The notes beneath the pieces are model-generated. The model had not been told where the DNA came from and did no database searches. It saw only the letters and a list, made by a program, of their open reading frames with translations. A stretch of 64,000 nucleotides of DNA from Paraburkholderia unamae. GTDB taxonomy: Bacteria > Pseudomonadota > Gammaproteobacteria > Burkholderiales > Burkholderiaceae. The translations under genes were made by a program, and so were the position numbers. Shown here in pieces: positions 26,479 through 34,414 of the stretch. The stretch is taken from NCBI RefSeq assembly GCF_003268775.1, contig NZ_QLSU01000017.1, forward strand, positions 108,824 through 172,823, given 5' to 3'. Position 1 is the first letter of the stretch. Each line of letters begins with the position of its first letter.

Positions 26479-27405
26479 TCAGATCGAGAACGTCGCGCCG
26501 TTCTGGCCGCTCGATTCGCGCAGCGCCTTCACCCACTGATGCGCCGGCAGGCCGAGCTTGCTTTCGAGCAAACGCGCGCGCTTTTCGAGCGCCGCCCACG
26601 TCACCTCGAGCGCCGGACCCGAGAACGCCAGCGCCACGCGGTTGCCCTCGTGCACTTCGGGCAGCGCGATCACGCGGCCGTCGAAGGCTTCGTTCAGGCG
26701 CTTCATGTTGCGCACGAAGCTCGGGTGGTCGCCGAACAGGTTGATCGTCGCGACGCCCGCATCGGTCAGGCACGCGCGCACCGCGCGGTAGAACGCCACG
26801 CTGTCGAGCACCGGGCCGCGCGCGGTCGCGTCATACACGTCGATCTGGAGCGCGCCGATCGTGCCGTGATTGGCGCGGTCCTGCACGAAGTCCCATGCGT
26901 CGAGTTCGCGCACGGTGAGGCGTGCGTCGTCGTACGGCAGTTCGAACATCGTGCGCGCGGCCACCACGACCGCCGGATTCAGTTCGATCGCCTCGACCTT
27001 CGCGGGACGCAGATAGCGGTGCGCGAACTTGGTGAGCGCGGCGGCGCCCAGACCCAGTTGCACGATGCGCTCGGGCGTGGCGAGGAACAGCAGCCAGGCC
27101 ATCATCTGCTGTGCGTATTCGAGTTCGATGTGTTGCGGCTTCGACAGACGCATCGCGCCCTGCACCCATTCGGTGCCGAAGTGTAGATAGCGCACGCCGC
27201 TCTCTTCCGAGAACGTGACCGGTGCGAAACGCGGCTTGCGCGGCGCTTCGATGACCGGGGCGTTGTCGAGATCGTCGGCGGCCGCGCGGCGCGGACGCTT
27301 CGTGACCTTTGCGGTCTTGCTCGTGGTCTCGTCGCCCTGGGCTGCGGCGCCGGTTTTCTTGAATGCGCGGGCCTCGGCGGAGGCGCGCTTGATGAGAGTC
27401 GTCAT
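26479..27405 (-). CDS. Spermidine-synthase-like (SpeE-fold) protein
   Basis: 308 residues. The first ~60 are a basic, disordered tail (TKRPRRAAADD). The rest has the Rossmann methyltransferase-like fold of polyamine aminopropyltransferases: VQLGLGAAALTKFAH as the nucleotide-binding loop, VEAIELNPAVV, and ALQIDVYDATARGP where the catalytic Asp region lies. The usual DxTDP-type motif is replaced by DVYDATARGP, so aminopropyl transfer is not assured. Many Burkholderia paralogues of this type have no proven activity. The ATG at 27405 lacks a ribosome-binding site and an ATG at 27468 is an alternative. It stands alone on the minus strand, followed by a terminator. Confidence 0.7.
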   Translation of the reverse strand: MTTLIKRASAEARAFKKTGAAAQGDETTSKTAKVTKRPRRAAADDLDNAPVIEAPRKPRFAPVTFSEESGVRYLHFGTEWVQGAMRLSKPQHIELEYAQQMMAWLLFLATPERIVQLGLGAAALTKFAHRYLRPAKVEAIELNPAVVVAARTMFELPYDDARLTVRELDAWDFVQDRANHGTIGALQIDVYDATARGPVLDSVAFYRAVRACLTDAGVATINLFGDHPSFVRNMKRLNEAFDGRVIALPEVHEGNRVALAFSGPALEVTWAALEKRARLLESKLGLPAHQWVKALRESSGQNGATFSI

Positions 27406-27536
27406 GTGAAAAATCGCTTGCTGTGGGGTCGCAAATGCAGGTGCATCTGCTCGGGCGACCGAGAGCATAGCATTCGTCGCGCATCAAGCAGGGTTTATAC
27501 GGCAATACGTCGTGATGCGAGGGCCTGGCGCCTCGG

Positions 27537-28082
27537 CTAACGCGTCGCGCGTTTGCCGAGGCGCGCACCGTTGCGATCATCGGGTTCGCCTGCGAATTCG
27601 TCCAATGCGCGCCATTGCACGAGCTTCGCGGCGAAGTTCATCGACGCATAGGCAGGACTGCTGGAGGGCAGCCGCAGGATCGTCATGTGCCGTGCGTGCG
27701 CGCCGAGAATGCGCTCGCCGATGCGCGCCGCCGTGCCGCCGTTGAACGCGATCGCTTCGAGCGCGGGCAGACGCTCGATGAGCGCCACGAGATCGTTGCC
27801 CTCGTGATCGCGGATGTCACCGTCGAGGCTGCCTTCGCGGCGCGCCTGCGCGACGACGTCCCACAGGCCAACGCGATGCTCGCGCAGCGTGTGCAGCCGT
27901 GTTTCGTACTCCATCGCAACGAGGTCCTCGCCGATCACCTCGCCCACCAGATGCCAGAACTTGTTCTGCTTGTGCGCGTAATACTGCTGATGCGCGAGCG
28001 ACGCCTCGCCCGGCAGGCTGCCGAGAATGAGCACGCGCGTGCGCGCATCGGCGACGGGATCGAAGCAGCGCTTGAACGTCAT
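27537..28082 (-). CDS. Mug/TDG-type DNA-deoxyinosine glycosylase
   Basis: 181 residues. Motifs GSLPGEASLAHQQYYAHKQNKFW near the N-terminus and LPSSSPAYASM near the C-terminus are those of family 6 uracil-DNA-glycosylase-fold enzymes (hypoxanthine DNA glycosylases). These remove deaminated adenine from DNA. The asparagine in the NKFW block is the catalytic type expected. It is 28 bases after ubiC on the same strand and probably co-transcribed. The start at 28082 (MTFKRCFDPVADART) fits the family; earlier starts would overlap ubiC. The protein ends in a basic tail. Confidence 0.85.
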   Translation of the reverse strand: MTFKRCFDPVADARTRVLILGSLPGEASLAHQQYYAHKQNKFWHLVGEVIGEDLVAMEYETRLHTLREHRVGLWDVVAQARREGSLDGDIRDHEGNDLVALIERLPALEAIAFNGGTAARIGERILGAHARHMTILRLPSSSPAYASMNFAAKLVQWRALDEFAGEPDDRNGARLGKRATR

Positions 28083-28110
28083 GGCAACGTGATCAACATG
28101 AGCAGAGCGT

Positions 28111-28803
28111 TCAGCGCGGCGCGTGATGCGCGCGCGAGGCGGTGTGATCGAGCGGGCCGCGTTCGCGCCCGAGATGCACCACCGTTTCAAGCATGGCGTG
28201 CGCGAAGGGGCCGCTCTCAAGCCGCGACCACAGCGCGGGCAGCATGCACTCGGTCACGAGCAGCGGCGCACCCGCACGCTCGAACACCGAGCGGCGCGCG
28301 ACGAACGCATGCGGCGCGTGCGGTGCGTGCGCCGCGTGCGGCGCGTGCGTTCTCCCGGCCACGATCTCGCGCACGGCGAGCGCATAAAGCGGATGCCGCG
28401 CGCTCACGCGACGGCTCACGAGCGCCGAGCGCGCCACGCCGCTGTCGCTGTAGAGCAGTTCCGCGAGCGGACGCGTGCGCAAGCGCCGCATGGCCTGCCA
28501 TACACCGTCACTCGCCGCGAGCGGCGTCACGCTATGCGCGGCCACGAACGGCACGCCGTCGACCACAAGCGCGATCTCGCGCACCCAGGCGCGCTCGCGG
28601 GGCGCGAGGCCGAGCGCCGCACATTCGTCGGACCAGGGCATCGCCACGGCTTCACGCGTCACGCGCACTTCGACGCTTCCGAGCGTGCGCAGGTGCGCCG
28701 TGAGCGAACCACCGCGCGTGAGCCAGTCTTTCTGGTCGGCGCTCAGGGCGGGCAAGGGCGTGACGCGCCAGTGCGCGTCAGCGGCATCGAATCGGAGAGG
28801 CAT
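28111..28803 (-). CDS. ubiC: Chorismate lyase
   Basis: 230 residues. UbiC releases pyruvate from chorismate to give 4-hydroxybenzoate for ubiquinone. Conserved blocks include PLPALSADQKDWLTRGGSLT, REIALVVDGVPFVAAHSV, and RPLAELLYS with the substrate-binding arginine region. An Ala/His/Pro-rich insert (about residues 152-166) is unusual and arises from GCGTGCG-type repeats at 28306-28350. A TATAAT at 28811-28816 ends just seven bases before the ATG at 28803, so the mRNA may be leaderless. An ATG at 28812 is the alternative start. No ubiA neighbour is present; the glycosylase gene follows. Confidence 0.88.
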   Translation of the reverse strand: MPLRFDAADAHWRVTPLPALSADQKDWLTRGGSLTAHLRTLGSVEVRVTREAVAMPWSDECAALGLAPRERAWVREIALVVDGVPFVAAHSVTPLAASDGVWQAMRRLRTRPLAELLYSDSGVARSALVSRRVSARHPLYALAVREIVAGRTHAPHAAHAPHAPHAFVARRSVFERAGAPLLVTECMLPALWSRLESGPFAHAMLETVVHLGRERGPLDHTASRAHHAPR

Positions 28804-28810
28804 GGCGCGC

Positions 28811-28816
28811 ATTATA
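28811..28816 (-). promoter_or_regulatory. Perfect -10 element directly upstream of ubiC
   Basis: TATAAT on the minus strand ends seven bases before the ATG at 28803. Transcription would start at or very near the ATG. The -35 region is poor. Confidence 0.45.
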
Positions 28817-28855
28817 GGCCGCGAGGATTTCAGTTCGCCGCGAGCCCGCCCAAAG

Positions 28856-28891
28856 AAAAAGCCCCTTACGGCAGACAACCGCAAGGGGCTT
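28856..28891 (-). terminator. Terminator after htpG
   Basis: AAGCCCCTT(A)CGG pairs with CCG(C)AAGGGGCTT across a 7-base loop with one internal mismatch, followed by a T run on the minus strand. It lies 31 bases beyond the htpG stop and before ubiC. Confidence 0.85.
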
Positions 28892-28921
28892 CGATCACAC
28901 AAGGCTGCGTGAGGCTTGACC

Positions 28922-30835
28922 TTAGCCGGCGCGCCCGATCAACAACGCATTCGTGCGCTTCACGAAGCTCGCCGGATCCTCCAGCGCGCCGCCTTCGGCC
29001 AGCAACGCCTGATCGAACAGCAGATGGCACCAGTCGCCAAAGTCCGCGCTATCCGCATGCAGCGCCTTGACGAGCGGGTGCTCCGGGTTCACTTCGAGAA
29101 TCGGCTGCATCTGCGGCGCCTGCTGGCCCGCCGCCTTCAGCATGCGTTGCAGGTAGCCGCTCATGTCGCCTTCGTCGGCCACGAGGCACGAGGGCGAGTC
29201 CGTGAGACGGAACGTGAGGCGCACGTCCTTGGCCTTGTCCTTGAGCGCTTCCTTCATGTGCTCGACGAGCGGCTTGAGTTCTTCGCTCACCTTCTCCTGC
29301 TGCTGCTTTTCCTCGTCGTTGAGCGCGCCGAGGTCGAGGTCGCCGCGCGCCACGCTCGCGAGCGGCTTGCCATCGAACTCGTTCAGGAACGACAGCATCC
29401 ATTCGTCCACACGATCCGTGAGCAGCAGCACTTCCACGCCCTTCTTGCGGAACACTTCGAGGTGCGGGCTGTTTTTCGCGGCTTGCCACGTATCGGCGGT
29501 GACGTAGTAGATCTTCGTCTGCTCGGGCTTCATGCGCGAGACATAGTCGGCGAGCGAAACGCTCTGCTCGTTCGCCTCGTTGTGCGTCGACGCGAAGCGC
29601 GCGAGCTTCGCCACGCGTTCGCGATTGGCGTGATCCTCGCCAATGCCTTCCTTGAGCACCTGGCCGAACTCGGTCCAGAACGTGGCGTACTTCGCCTTGT
29701 CTTCTTCCTTCGCTTCGGTATCCGTAACGGCGTTCGCCATCTCTTCGAGCATCGAGAGCACGCGCTTGGTCACGCCGTCGCGAATTGCCTTCACGTCGCG
29801 GCTTTCCTGGAGGATTTCGCGCGAGACGTTGAGCGGCAGATCGCTCGAATCGACCACGCCCTTCACGAAGCGCAAGTAGTTCGGCAGCAGTTGCTCGGCG
29901 TCGTCCATGATGAACACGCGCTTCACGTACAGCTTCAGGCCGCTCTTGTGGTCGCGGTTCCACATGTCGAACGGCGCGTGCGACGGCACGTACAGCAGTT
30001 GCGTGTATTCGCTGCGGCCTTCCACGCGGTTATGCGTCCACGCGAGCGGGTTCTGGTGATCGTGCGCGAGGTGCTGATAGAACTGCTGATACTGCTCGTC
30101 GCTGATCTCGCTCTTCGAACGCGTCCACAGCGCGCTCGCCTGGTTGATGGTCTCGTAGTCGTCCTTCGTGACCATCTCGTTCTTTTCGGCGTCCCATTCT
30201 TCCTTCTTCATCTCGATGGGCAGGCCGACGTGGTCCGAGTACTTCTGGATGATCGACTTGAGCTTCCACGCGGAAAGCAGTTCTTCTTCGCCTTCGCGCA
30301 GATGCAGCGTGATGGTCGTGCCGCGCTGCGCGCGCTCGATCGTCTCGACGGCGAACTCGCCTTCGCCCGCGCTCGTCCAGCGCACGCCTTCGGCTGCGGG
30401 CAGGCCCGCGCGGCGGCTTTCCACCGTGATCTTGTCCGCGACGATGAAGCCCGAATAGAAGCCCACGCCGAACTGGCCGATCAGCGCCGCATCCTTTTGC
30501 TGGTCGCCCGAGAGCTTGCCGAAGAATTCCTTGGTGCCCGAGCGCGCGATCGTGCCGAGATTCGCCACGGCTTCGTCATGGCTCATGCCGATGCCGTTGT
30601 CGTCGATCGTGATGGTGCGCGCGTCCTTGTCGAAGCCCACGCGAATGCGCAGGTTCGGATCGCTCTCATACAGCGCGCTGTTTTCGATCGCCTCGAAGCG
30701 CAGCTTGTCCGCCGCGTCCGACGCGTTCGAGATCAGCTCGCGCAGGAAGATTTCCTTGTTGCTGTACAGCGAATGGATCATCAGGTGCAGAAGCTGTTTC
30801 ACTTCTGCCTGGAAGCTCATGGTTTCTTGGGCCAT
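28922..30835 (-). CDS. htpG: HtpG, Hsp90 chaperone
   Basis: 637 residues, the bacterial Hsp90. The N-terminal GHKL ATPase has NASDAADKL, DNGIGMS and GQFGVGFYSGF in order. The middle domain and dimerisation domain follow at the usual length. The ATP-dependent chaperone acts in the cytosol with DnaK on stress-labile proteins. The start at 30835 (MAQETMSFQAEVKQLLHLMIHSLYSN) is preceded by AGAGGA. The gene is monocistronic, with a terminator beyond it, and a sigma-32-like promoter may lie upstream. Confidence 0.98.
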   Translation of the reverse strand: MAQETMSFQAEVKQLLHLMIHSLYSNKEIFLRELISNASDAADKLRFEAIENSALYESDPNLRIRVGFDKDARTITIDDNGIGMSHDEAVANLGTIARSGTKEFFGKLSGDQQKDAALIGQFGVGFYSGFIVADKITVESRRAGLPAAEGVRWTSAGEGEFAVETIERAQRGTTITLHLREGEEELLSAWKLKSIIQKYSDHVGLPIEMKKEEWDAEKNEMVTKDDYETINQASALWTRSKSEISDEQYQQFYQHLAHDHQNPLAWTHNRVEGRSEYTQLLYVPSHAPFDMWNRDHKSGLKLYVKRVFIMDDAEQLLPNYLRFVKGVVDSSDLPLNVSREILQESRDVKAIRDGVTKRVLSMLEEMANAVTDTEAKEEDKAKYATFWTEFGQVLKEGIGEDHANRERVAKLARFASTHNEANEQSVSLADYVSRMKPEQTKIYYVTADTWQAAKNSPHLEVFRKKGVEVLLLTDRVDEWMLSFLNEFDGKPLASVARGDLDLGALNDEEKQQQEKVSEELKPLVEHMKEALKDKAKDVRLTFRLTDSPSCLVADEGDMSGYLQRMLKAAGQQAPQMQPILEVNPEHPLVKALHADSADFGDWCHLLFDQALLAEGGALEDPASFVKRTNALLIGRAG

Positions 30836-30874
30836 GGTCGAGAGTCCTCTTTCGTTGCAGTTCTGGTCTGACAA

Positions 30875-30905
30875 ATGTGTGGCCGCGAGTTCTCGGCGAA
30901 ACAAG
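30875..30905 (-). promoter_or_regulatory. Possible heat-shock promoter of htpG
   Basis: On the minus strand CTTGTT (30900-30905) and GGCCACACAT (30875-30884) are separated by 15 bases, resembling a weak sigma-32 promoter. It is about 40 bases upstream of the htpG start. Confidence 0.35.
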
Positions 30906-30989
30906 ACAAAGCGAAATCTCGCATCGCGGCGCGCCGCCCGCCCACTTGGGGACAGACGCCGCCGTTTTCAAGAGTCGCCGCCCGCGAAT

Positions 30990-32495
30990 TCACGCTGGCG
31001 TGCCGCCGCCGCGCCGGGCCACGCCTTCGAGATAGTCGGCCAGGAACGCGGGCAGCGCCGGGTCGCCGCAATTGGCGATGTTGAAGCGCATCCACGTGGT
31101 GGGCGACTGGTGCGGCGAAAAGAGGCTCCCCGGCGTGAGCAGGAAACCCGCTTCGTGGCCCGCCGCCGTGAGCGCGTCCGCGTCGACGCCCGTGTCGGTC
31201 CACAGGAACATGCCCGCCCCCGGCGCCGTGAAAAGGCGGCAGCCGGCGCGCTCCAGCATGCGCGCGGCCTTGTCGCGCACGCCATCCAGACGCGCGCGCA
31301 GGCGCTCCACGTGGCGGCGGTAATGGCCTTCGGTCAGCACGCGATAGAGCACGCGCTCGTTCAGTTCGGGACTCGTCATGCCGACCAGCATTTTCTGGTC
31401 GGCCACCGCCTGCGCCACGTCGAGCGCGCTCGCGATATAGCCCACGCGCAGGTTCGGCGCGAGCGTCTTCGAAAAACTGCCGAGGTAGATCACGCGGCGC
31501 AACTGGTCGAGGCTCGCGAGACGCGTGGCCGGGTAGCCCGCCGGGCACAGGTCGCCGTAGATATCGTCCTCGACGACGATGAAGTCGTACTGCTCGGCGA
31601 GGCGCAGGATGCGAAACGCCTGCGCGGCCGTGAGCGACGTGCCCGTGGGATTTTGCAGCACCGAGTTGATGACGAGCATTTTCGGGCGCCAGGTCTCGAC
31701 CAGCGCTTCGAGCGCATCGAGATCGGGCCCCTCGGGCGTGTAAGGCATGGCCACGAGCCGCGCGCCCTGCGAGGCGAAGCGGCCGAACATCTGGAACCAG
31801 GCGGGGTCGCCCACCACGACCGTGTCGCCGGGCTGCACGTAGATGCGCGCAAGCAGGTCGATCGCCTGGGTGATCCCGGAGACGAGCACGATCTGCTCGG
31901 GCGTCACGCCGATCTCCAGTTCGGCCATGCGCGTCTGGAGTTGCTGGCGCAGCGGCAGGAAGCCTTGCGGCGAGCCGAAACCGAGCAGTTGCGAGCCGCT
32001 CTGGCGTCCGAGCGAGCGCATCGCGCCCGCCAGCAGTTCGCCGTCCAGCCAGCGCGCGGGCAGGTAGCCCAGACCCGGCCCTTTTTCGGGCCGCGTGGAC
32101 GTGTGAAGCATGTTGCGCAGCAGCCAGACCACGTCGAGGGTGGGCGGCGCGGGCGCGATAACCTTGGCGGCGGCGTCGGTGCGCGCGGGCGAACCCGCGC
32201 CCGCCGGCGCGCGCTCGCCGCCCGCCACGAGCGCTAGGCGCTCGCGCACGTAGAAACCGGAACCGCGGCGCGAGTCCAGGTAGCCCTGCGCCACCAGCCG
32301 TTCGTAGGCTTCGACCACGGTGAAACGCGACACGCCCTTGTCGAGCGCGAGCTTGCGGATGGACGGCATGCGCATGCCGGGGCGAAACACGCGCTCCTCG
32401 ATGCGGCGGCGGCCCCACTGCACGAGCTGGTCGACGAGCGTGAGCGTGGCCGCGTCGTGGGGCGCGGGAATCTGGTCGAGCGGAACGGACGACAT
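30990..32495 (-). CDS. MocR/PdxR-type GntR regulator with aminotransferase domain
   Basis: 501 residues. A GntR winged helix-turn-helix (about 18-85, with RMPSIRKLALDKGVSRFTVVEAYERL) is joined by a linker to a fold-type I aminotransferase domain. The PLP-binding lysine is Lys343 in SFSKTLAP, and the phosphate-binding and NPTG (283-286) loops are in place. MocR proteins sense PLP or a PLP-amino adduct and regulate a divergent gene set, usually through direct repeats. The start at 32495 has GGGAGA six bases upstream. It faces the VOC-EamA-aminotransferase-RidA-PhzF cluster, and three TACCGGTA-type boxes fill the gap between them. Confidence 0.92.
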   Translation of the reverse strand: MSSVPLDQIPAPHDAATLTLVDQLVQWGRRRIEERVFRPGMRMPSIRKLALDKGVSRFTVVEAYERLVAQGYLDSRRGSGFYVRERLALVAGGERAPAGAGSPARTDAAAKVIAPAPPTLDVVWLLRNMLHTSTRPEKGPGLGYLPARWLDGELLAGAMRSLGRQSGSQLLGFGSPQGFLPLRQQLQTRMAELEIGVTPEQIVLVSGITQAIDLLARIYVQPGDTVVVGDPAWFQMFGRFASQGARLVAMPYTPEGPDLDALEALVETWRPKMLVINSVLQNPTGTSLTAAQAFRILRLAEQYDFIVVEDDIYGDLCPAGYPATRLASLDQLRRVIYLGSFSKTLAPNLRVGYIASALDVAQAVADQKMLVGMTSPELNERVLYRVLTEGHYRRHVERLRARLDGVRDKAARMLERAGCRLFTAPGAGMFLWTDTGVDADALTAAGHEAGFLLTPGSLFSPHQSPTTWMRFNIANCGDPALPAFLADYLEGVARRGGGTPA

Positions 32496-32542
32496 GACTT
32501 CTCCCTGATCTCGAACTGTACAGAGCACTATCGGGCCGATTG

Positions 32543-32595
32543 TACCGTTACTGTCCGCAGCCATACCGGTACATTTCATTGCATGCGTACCGGTA
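32543..32595. promoter_or_regulatory. Triple TACCGGTA box, likely MocR operator
   Basis: Three near-identical palindromic octamers lie in a row: TACCGTTA (32543-32550, one mismatch), TACCGGTA (32564-32571) and TACCGGTA (32588-32595). Centres are 21 and 24 bases apart, about two helical turns, so they face the same side. They lie between the mocR start and the VOC gene. Direct repeats at such spacing are what MocR-type regulators bind. Confidence 0.7.
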
Positions 32596-32682
32596 AGGAT
32601 TCGGTCGAGGCGTCGACGCACTGTCAGACGGGCCTCGTCCACCGCCTTCCGGCCCCAAGACTATTCCTCGCCGCGTCCCCAC

Positions 32683-33375
32683 ATGAACGCTTCGCCGCTT
32701 AGCCTCGATCACCTCGTCGTAGCCGCGCGCACGCTGGAAGAAGGCGTGCAGTACGTGAGCGATGCGCTCGGCGTCGCCCCCGCGGGCGGCGGCGCGCACC
32801 CGCTCATGCGCACGCACAACCGCCTGCTCGGGTTGTGGGGCGGCGTGTATCTGGAAGTGATCGCCGTCGATCCTGCGGCAAAAAGCGGCACAGCCAACGC
32901 GCGCGCGCGCCTGTTCGCGCTCGACGATGCCGCCGTGCAGGCGCGCATGGAACAAGGCCCGTACCTGTCGCACTGGGTCGCACGCGTCGATCCGCCGAAA
33001 AATCTCGCGCGCTGGCGCGAGCAGTACCCGCAGCGCATTCCCGCACTCGTGCCGATGACGCGCGGCGACTTCTCGTGGCAACTCACGGTGCCCGAGGACG
33101 GCGCTTTCCCGTCGTGGCAAGGCGCGGGCGACGGCATTCTGCCCTCGCTGATCCAGTGGGACACGGCGCACCACCCGTCGCAGGTGCTGGCAGACACCGG
33201 CATCGCGCTCACGTCGCTCACCGGCTTCCATCCGCAGGCTGAGACCGTGCGCGAGCAGCTTCAATGGCTCGGCGCGTCGGCGCTCATCGCCGTGGAGGAA
33301 GCCCTCTCGCCCGCGCTCGTCGCGCAGTTCGAAACCCCGTCCGGACCGCGCACGCTCGGCGCGCCGGCACGCTGA
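32683..33375 (+). CDS. Glyoxalase-like VOC protein (PF13468-like)
   Basis: 230 residues, starting MNASPLSLDHLVVAARTLEEG. It has a VOC metal-site-like His10 in LDHLVVA and the block HNRLLGLWGGVYLEVIAVDP, typical of the glyoxalase_3 domain. The C-terminal half lacks clear paired ligands. Homologues are often encoded next to amino-acid and PLP-linked genes, with no known reaction. It is the first gene of the cluster facing mocR, 87 bases after the last TACCGGTA box, and is followed by the EamA gene after 21 bases. Confidence 0.82.
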   Translation: MNASPLSLDHLVVAARTLEEGVQYVSDALGVAPAGGGAHPLMRTHNRLLGLWGGVYLEVIAVDPAAKSGTANARARLFALDDAAVQARMEQGPYLSHWVARVDPPKNLARWREQYPQRIPALVPMTRGDFSWQLTVPEDGAFPSWQGAGDGILPSLIQWDTAHHPSQVLADTGIALTSLTGFHPQAETVREQLQWLGASALIAVEEALSPALVAQFETPSGPRTLGAPAR

Positions 33376-33396
33376 TCCGTCGAGCGCAAGCCCCGC

Positions 33397-34302
33397 ATGA
33401 AAGCACGCGAAACCCAAGGCATGCTGCTCGGCCTCGTCGGCGTCATGATCTTCAGCCTGACCCTGCCGATGACGCGCATCGTCGTCGCCGAATTCCATCC
33501 GCTCCTGAACGGCCTCGGCCGCGCGCTCGTGGCCGCCGTGCCCGCCGCGCTGCTGCTCGCCATCCGCCGCGAAAAGCGGCCCACCTGGCCGCAGGTCAAG
33601 AGCCTCGCCGTGGTGTCGCTCGGCGTGATCGTCGCGTTCCCGGTGTTTTCCGCCTTCGCGATGAAAACCGTGCCGGCCTCGCACGGCGCCATCGTCAACG
33701 GTCTGCAACCGCTGGCCGTGGCGATCTACGCGGCGTGGCTCTCGCATGAGCGGCCCTCGAAGGCGTTCTGGGCCAGCGCGCTGATCGGCAGCGCGCTCGT
33801 GGTCGCGTTCGCGCTCCAGGCGGGCGGCGGCGCGCTGCACGCGGGCGACGCGTGGATGCTCATCGCCGTGGGCATCGGCGCGCTCGGCTACGCCGAAGGC
33901 GCGCGCCTCGCCCGCCAGCTCGGCGGCTGGCAGGTGATCTGCTGGGCGCTCGTGCTCTCCGCGCCGTTCCTCCTGCTGCCGGTGGGCTGGCTCGCGTGGG
34001 CGCATCACGTGGCGCATCCCGGCCCCGTCGCGCTCAAGACCTGGCTTGCCTTTGGCTACGTCACGCTGTTTTCGCAGTTCATCGGCTTTTTCGCGTGGTA
34101 CGCGGGACTCGCCATGGGCGGCACGGCGCGCGTGGGCCAGGTCCAGCTGCTCCAGATTTTCTTCACGATGGCCTTCTCGGCGCTGCTGTTCGGCGAGCAG
34201 GTCGCGACCTCCGCATGGCTCTACGCGGCCGCCGTGATCGCCACGGTGGTGCTGGGCCGGCGCGCCACGATTCGCACGGCCCCGGCTCCGGCGCGCGCGT
34301 GA
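33397..34302 (+). CDS. EamA/DMT-family inner-membrane exporter
   Basis: 301 residues with ten membrane helices in two five-helix repeats, as in EamA/RhaT drug/metabolite transporters. The first repeat starts with MLLGLVGVMIFSLTLPMTR and the second with GDAWMLIAVGIGALGYA. Such exporters remove amino acids, purines and similar metabolites. The position between a VOC protein and an aminotransferase in a MocR-controlled unit suggests an amino compound, but this is inference. It lies 21 bases after the VOC stop and 112 before the aminotransferase. Confidence 0.88.
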   Translation: MKARETQGMLLGLVGVMIFSLTLPMTRIVVAEFHPLLNGLGRALVAAVPAALLLAIRREKRPTWPQVKSLAVVSLGVIVAFPVFSAFAMKTVPASHGAIVNGLQPLAVAIYAAWLSHERPSKAFWASALIGSALVVAFALQAGGGALHAGDAWMLIAVGIGALGYAEGARLARQLGGWQVICWALVLSAPFLLLPVGWLAWAHHVAHPGPVALKTWLAFGYVTLFSQFIGFFAWYAGLAMGGTARVGQVQLLQIFFTMAFSALLFGEQVATSAWLYAAAVIATVVLGRRATIRTAPAPARA

Positions 34303-34414
34303 GCGGGTTTCGCGTCATAATCGAAGGTTTTCGGCGGCGTTCGGCGGCGCGTGATCGCGCCCCATGCCGCCCCTGAATGTGTATCCACTCGCCCGACCCC
34401 AACAAGGAGACCCC

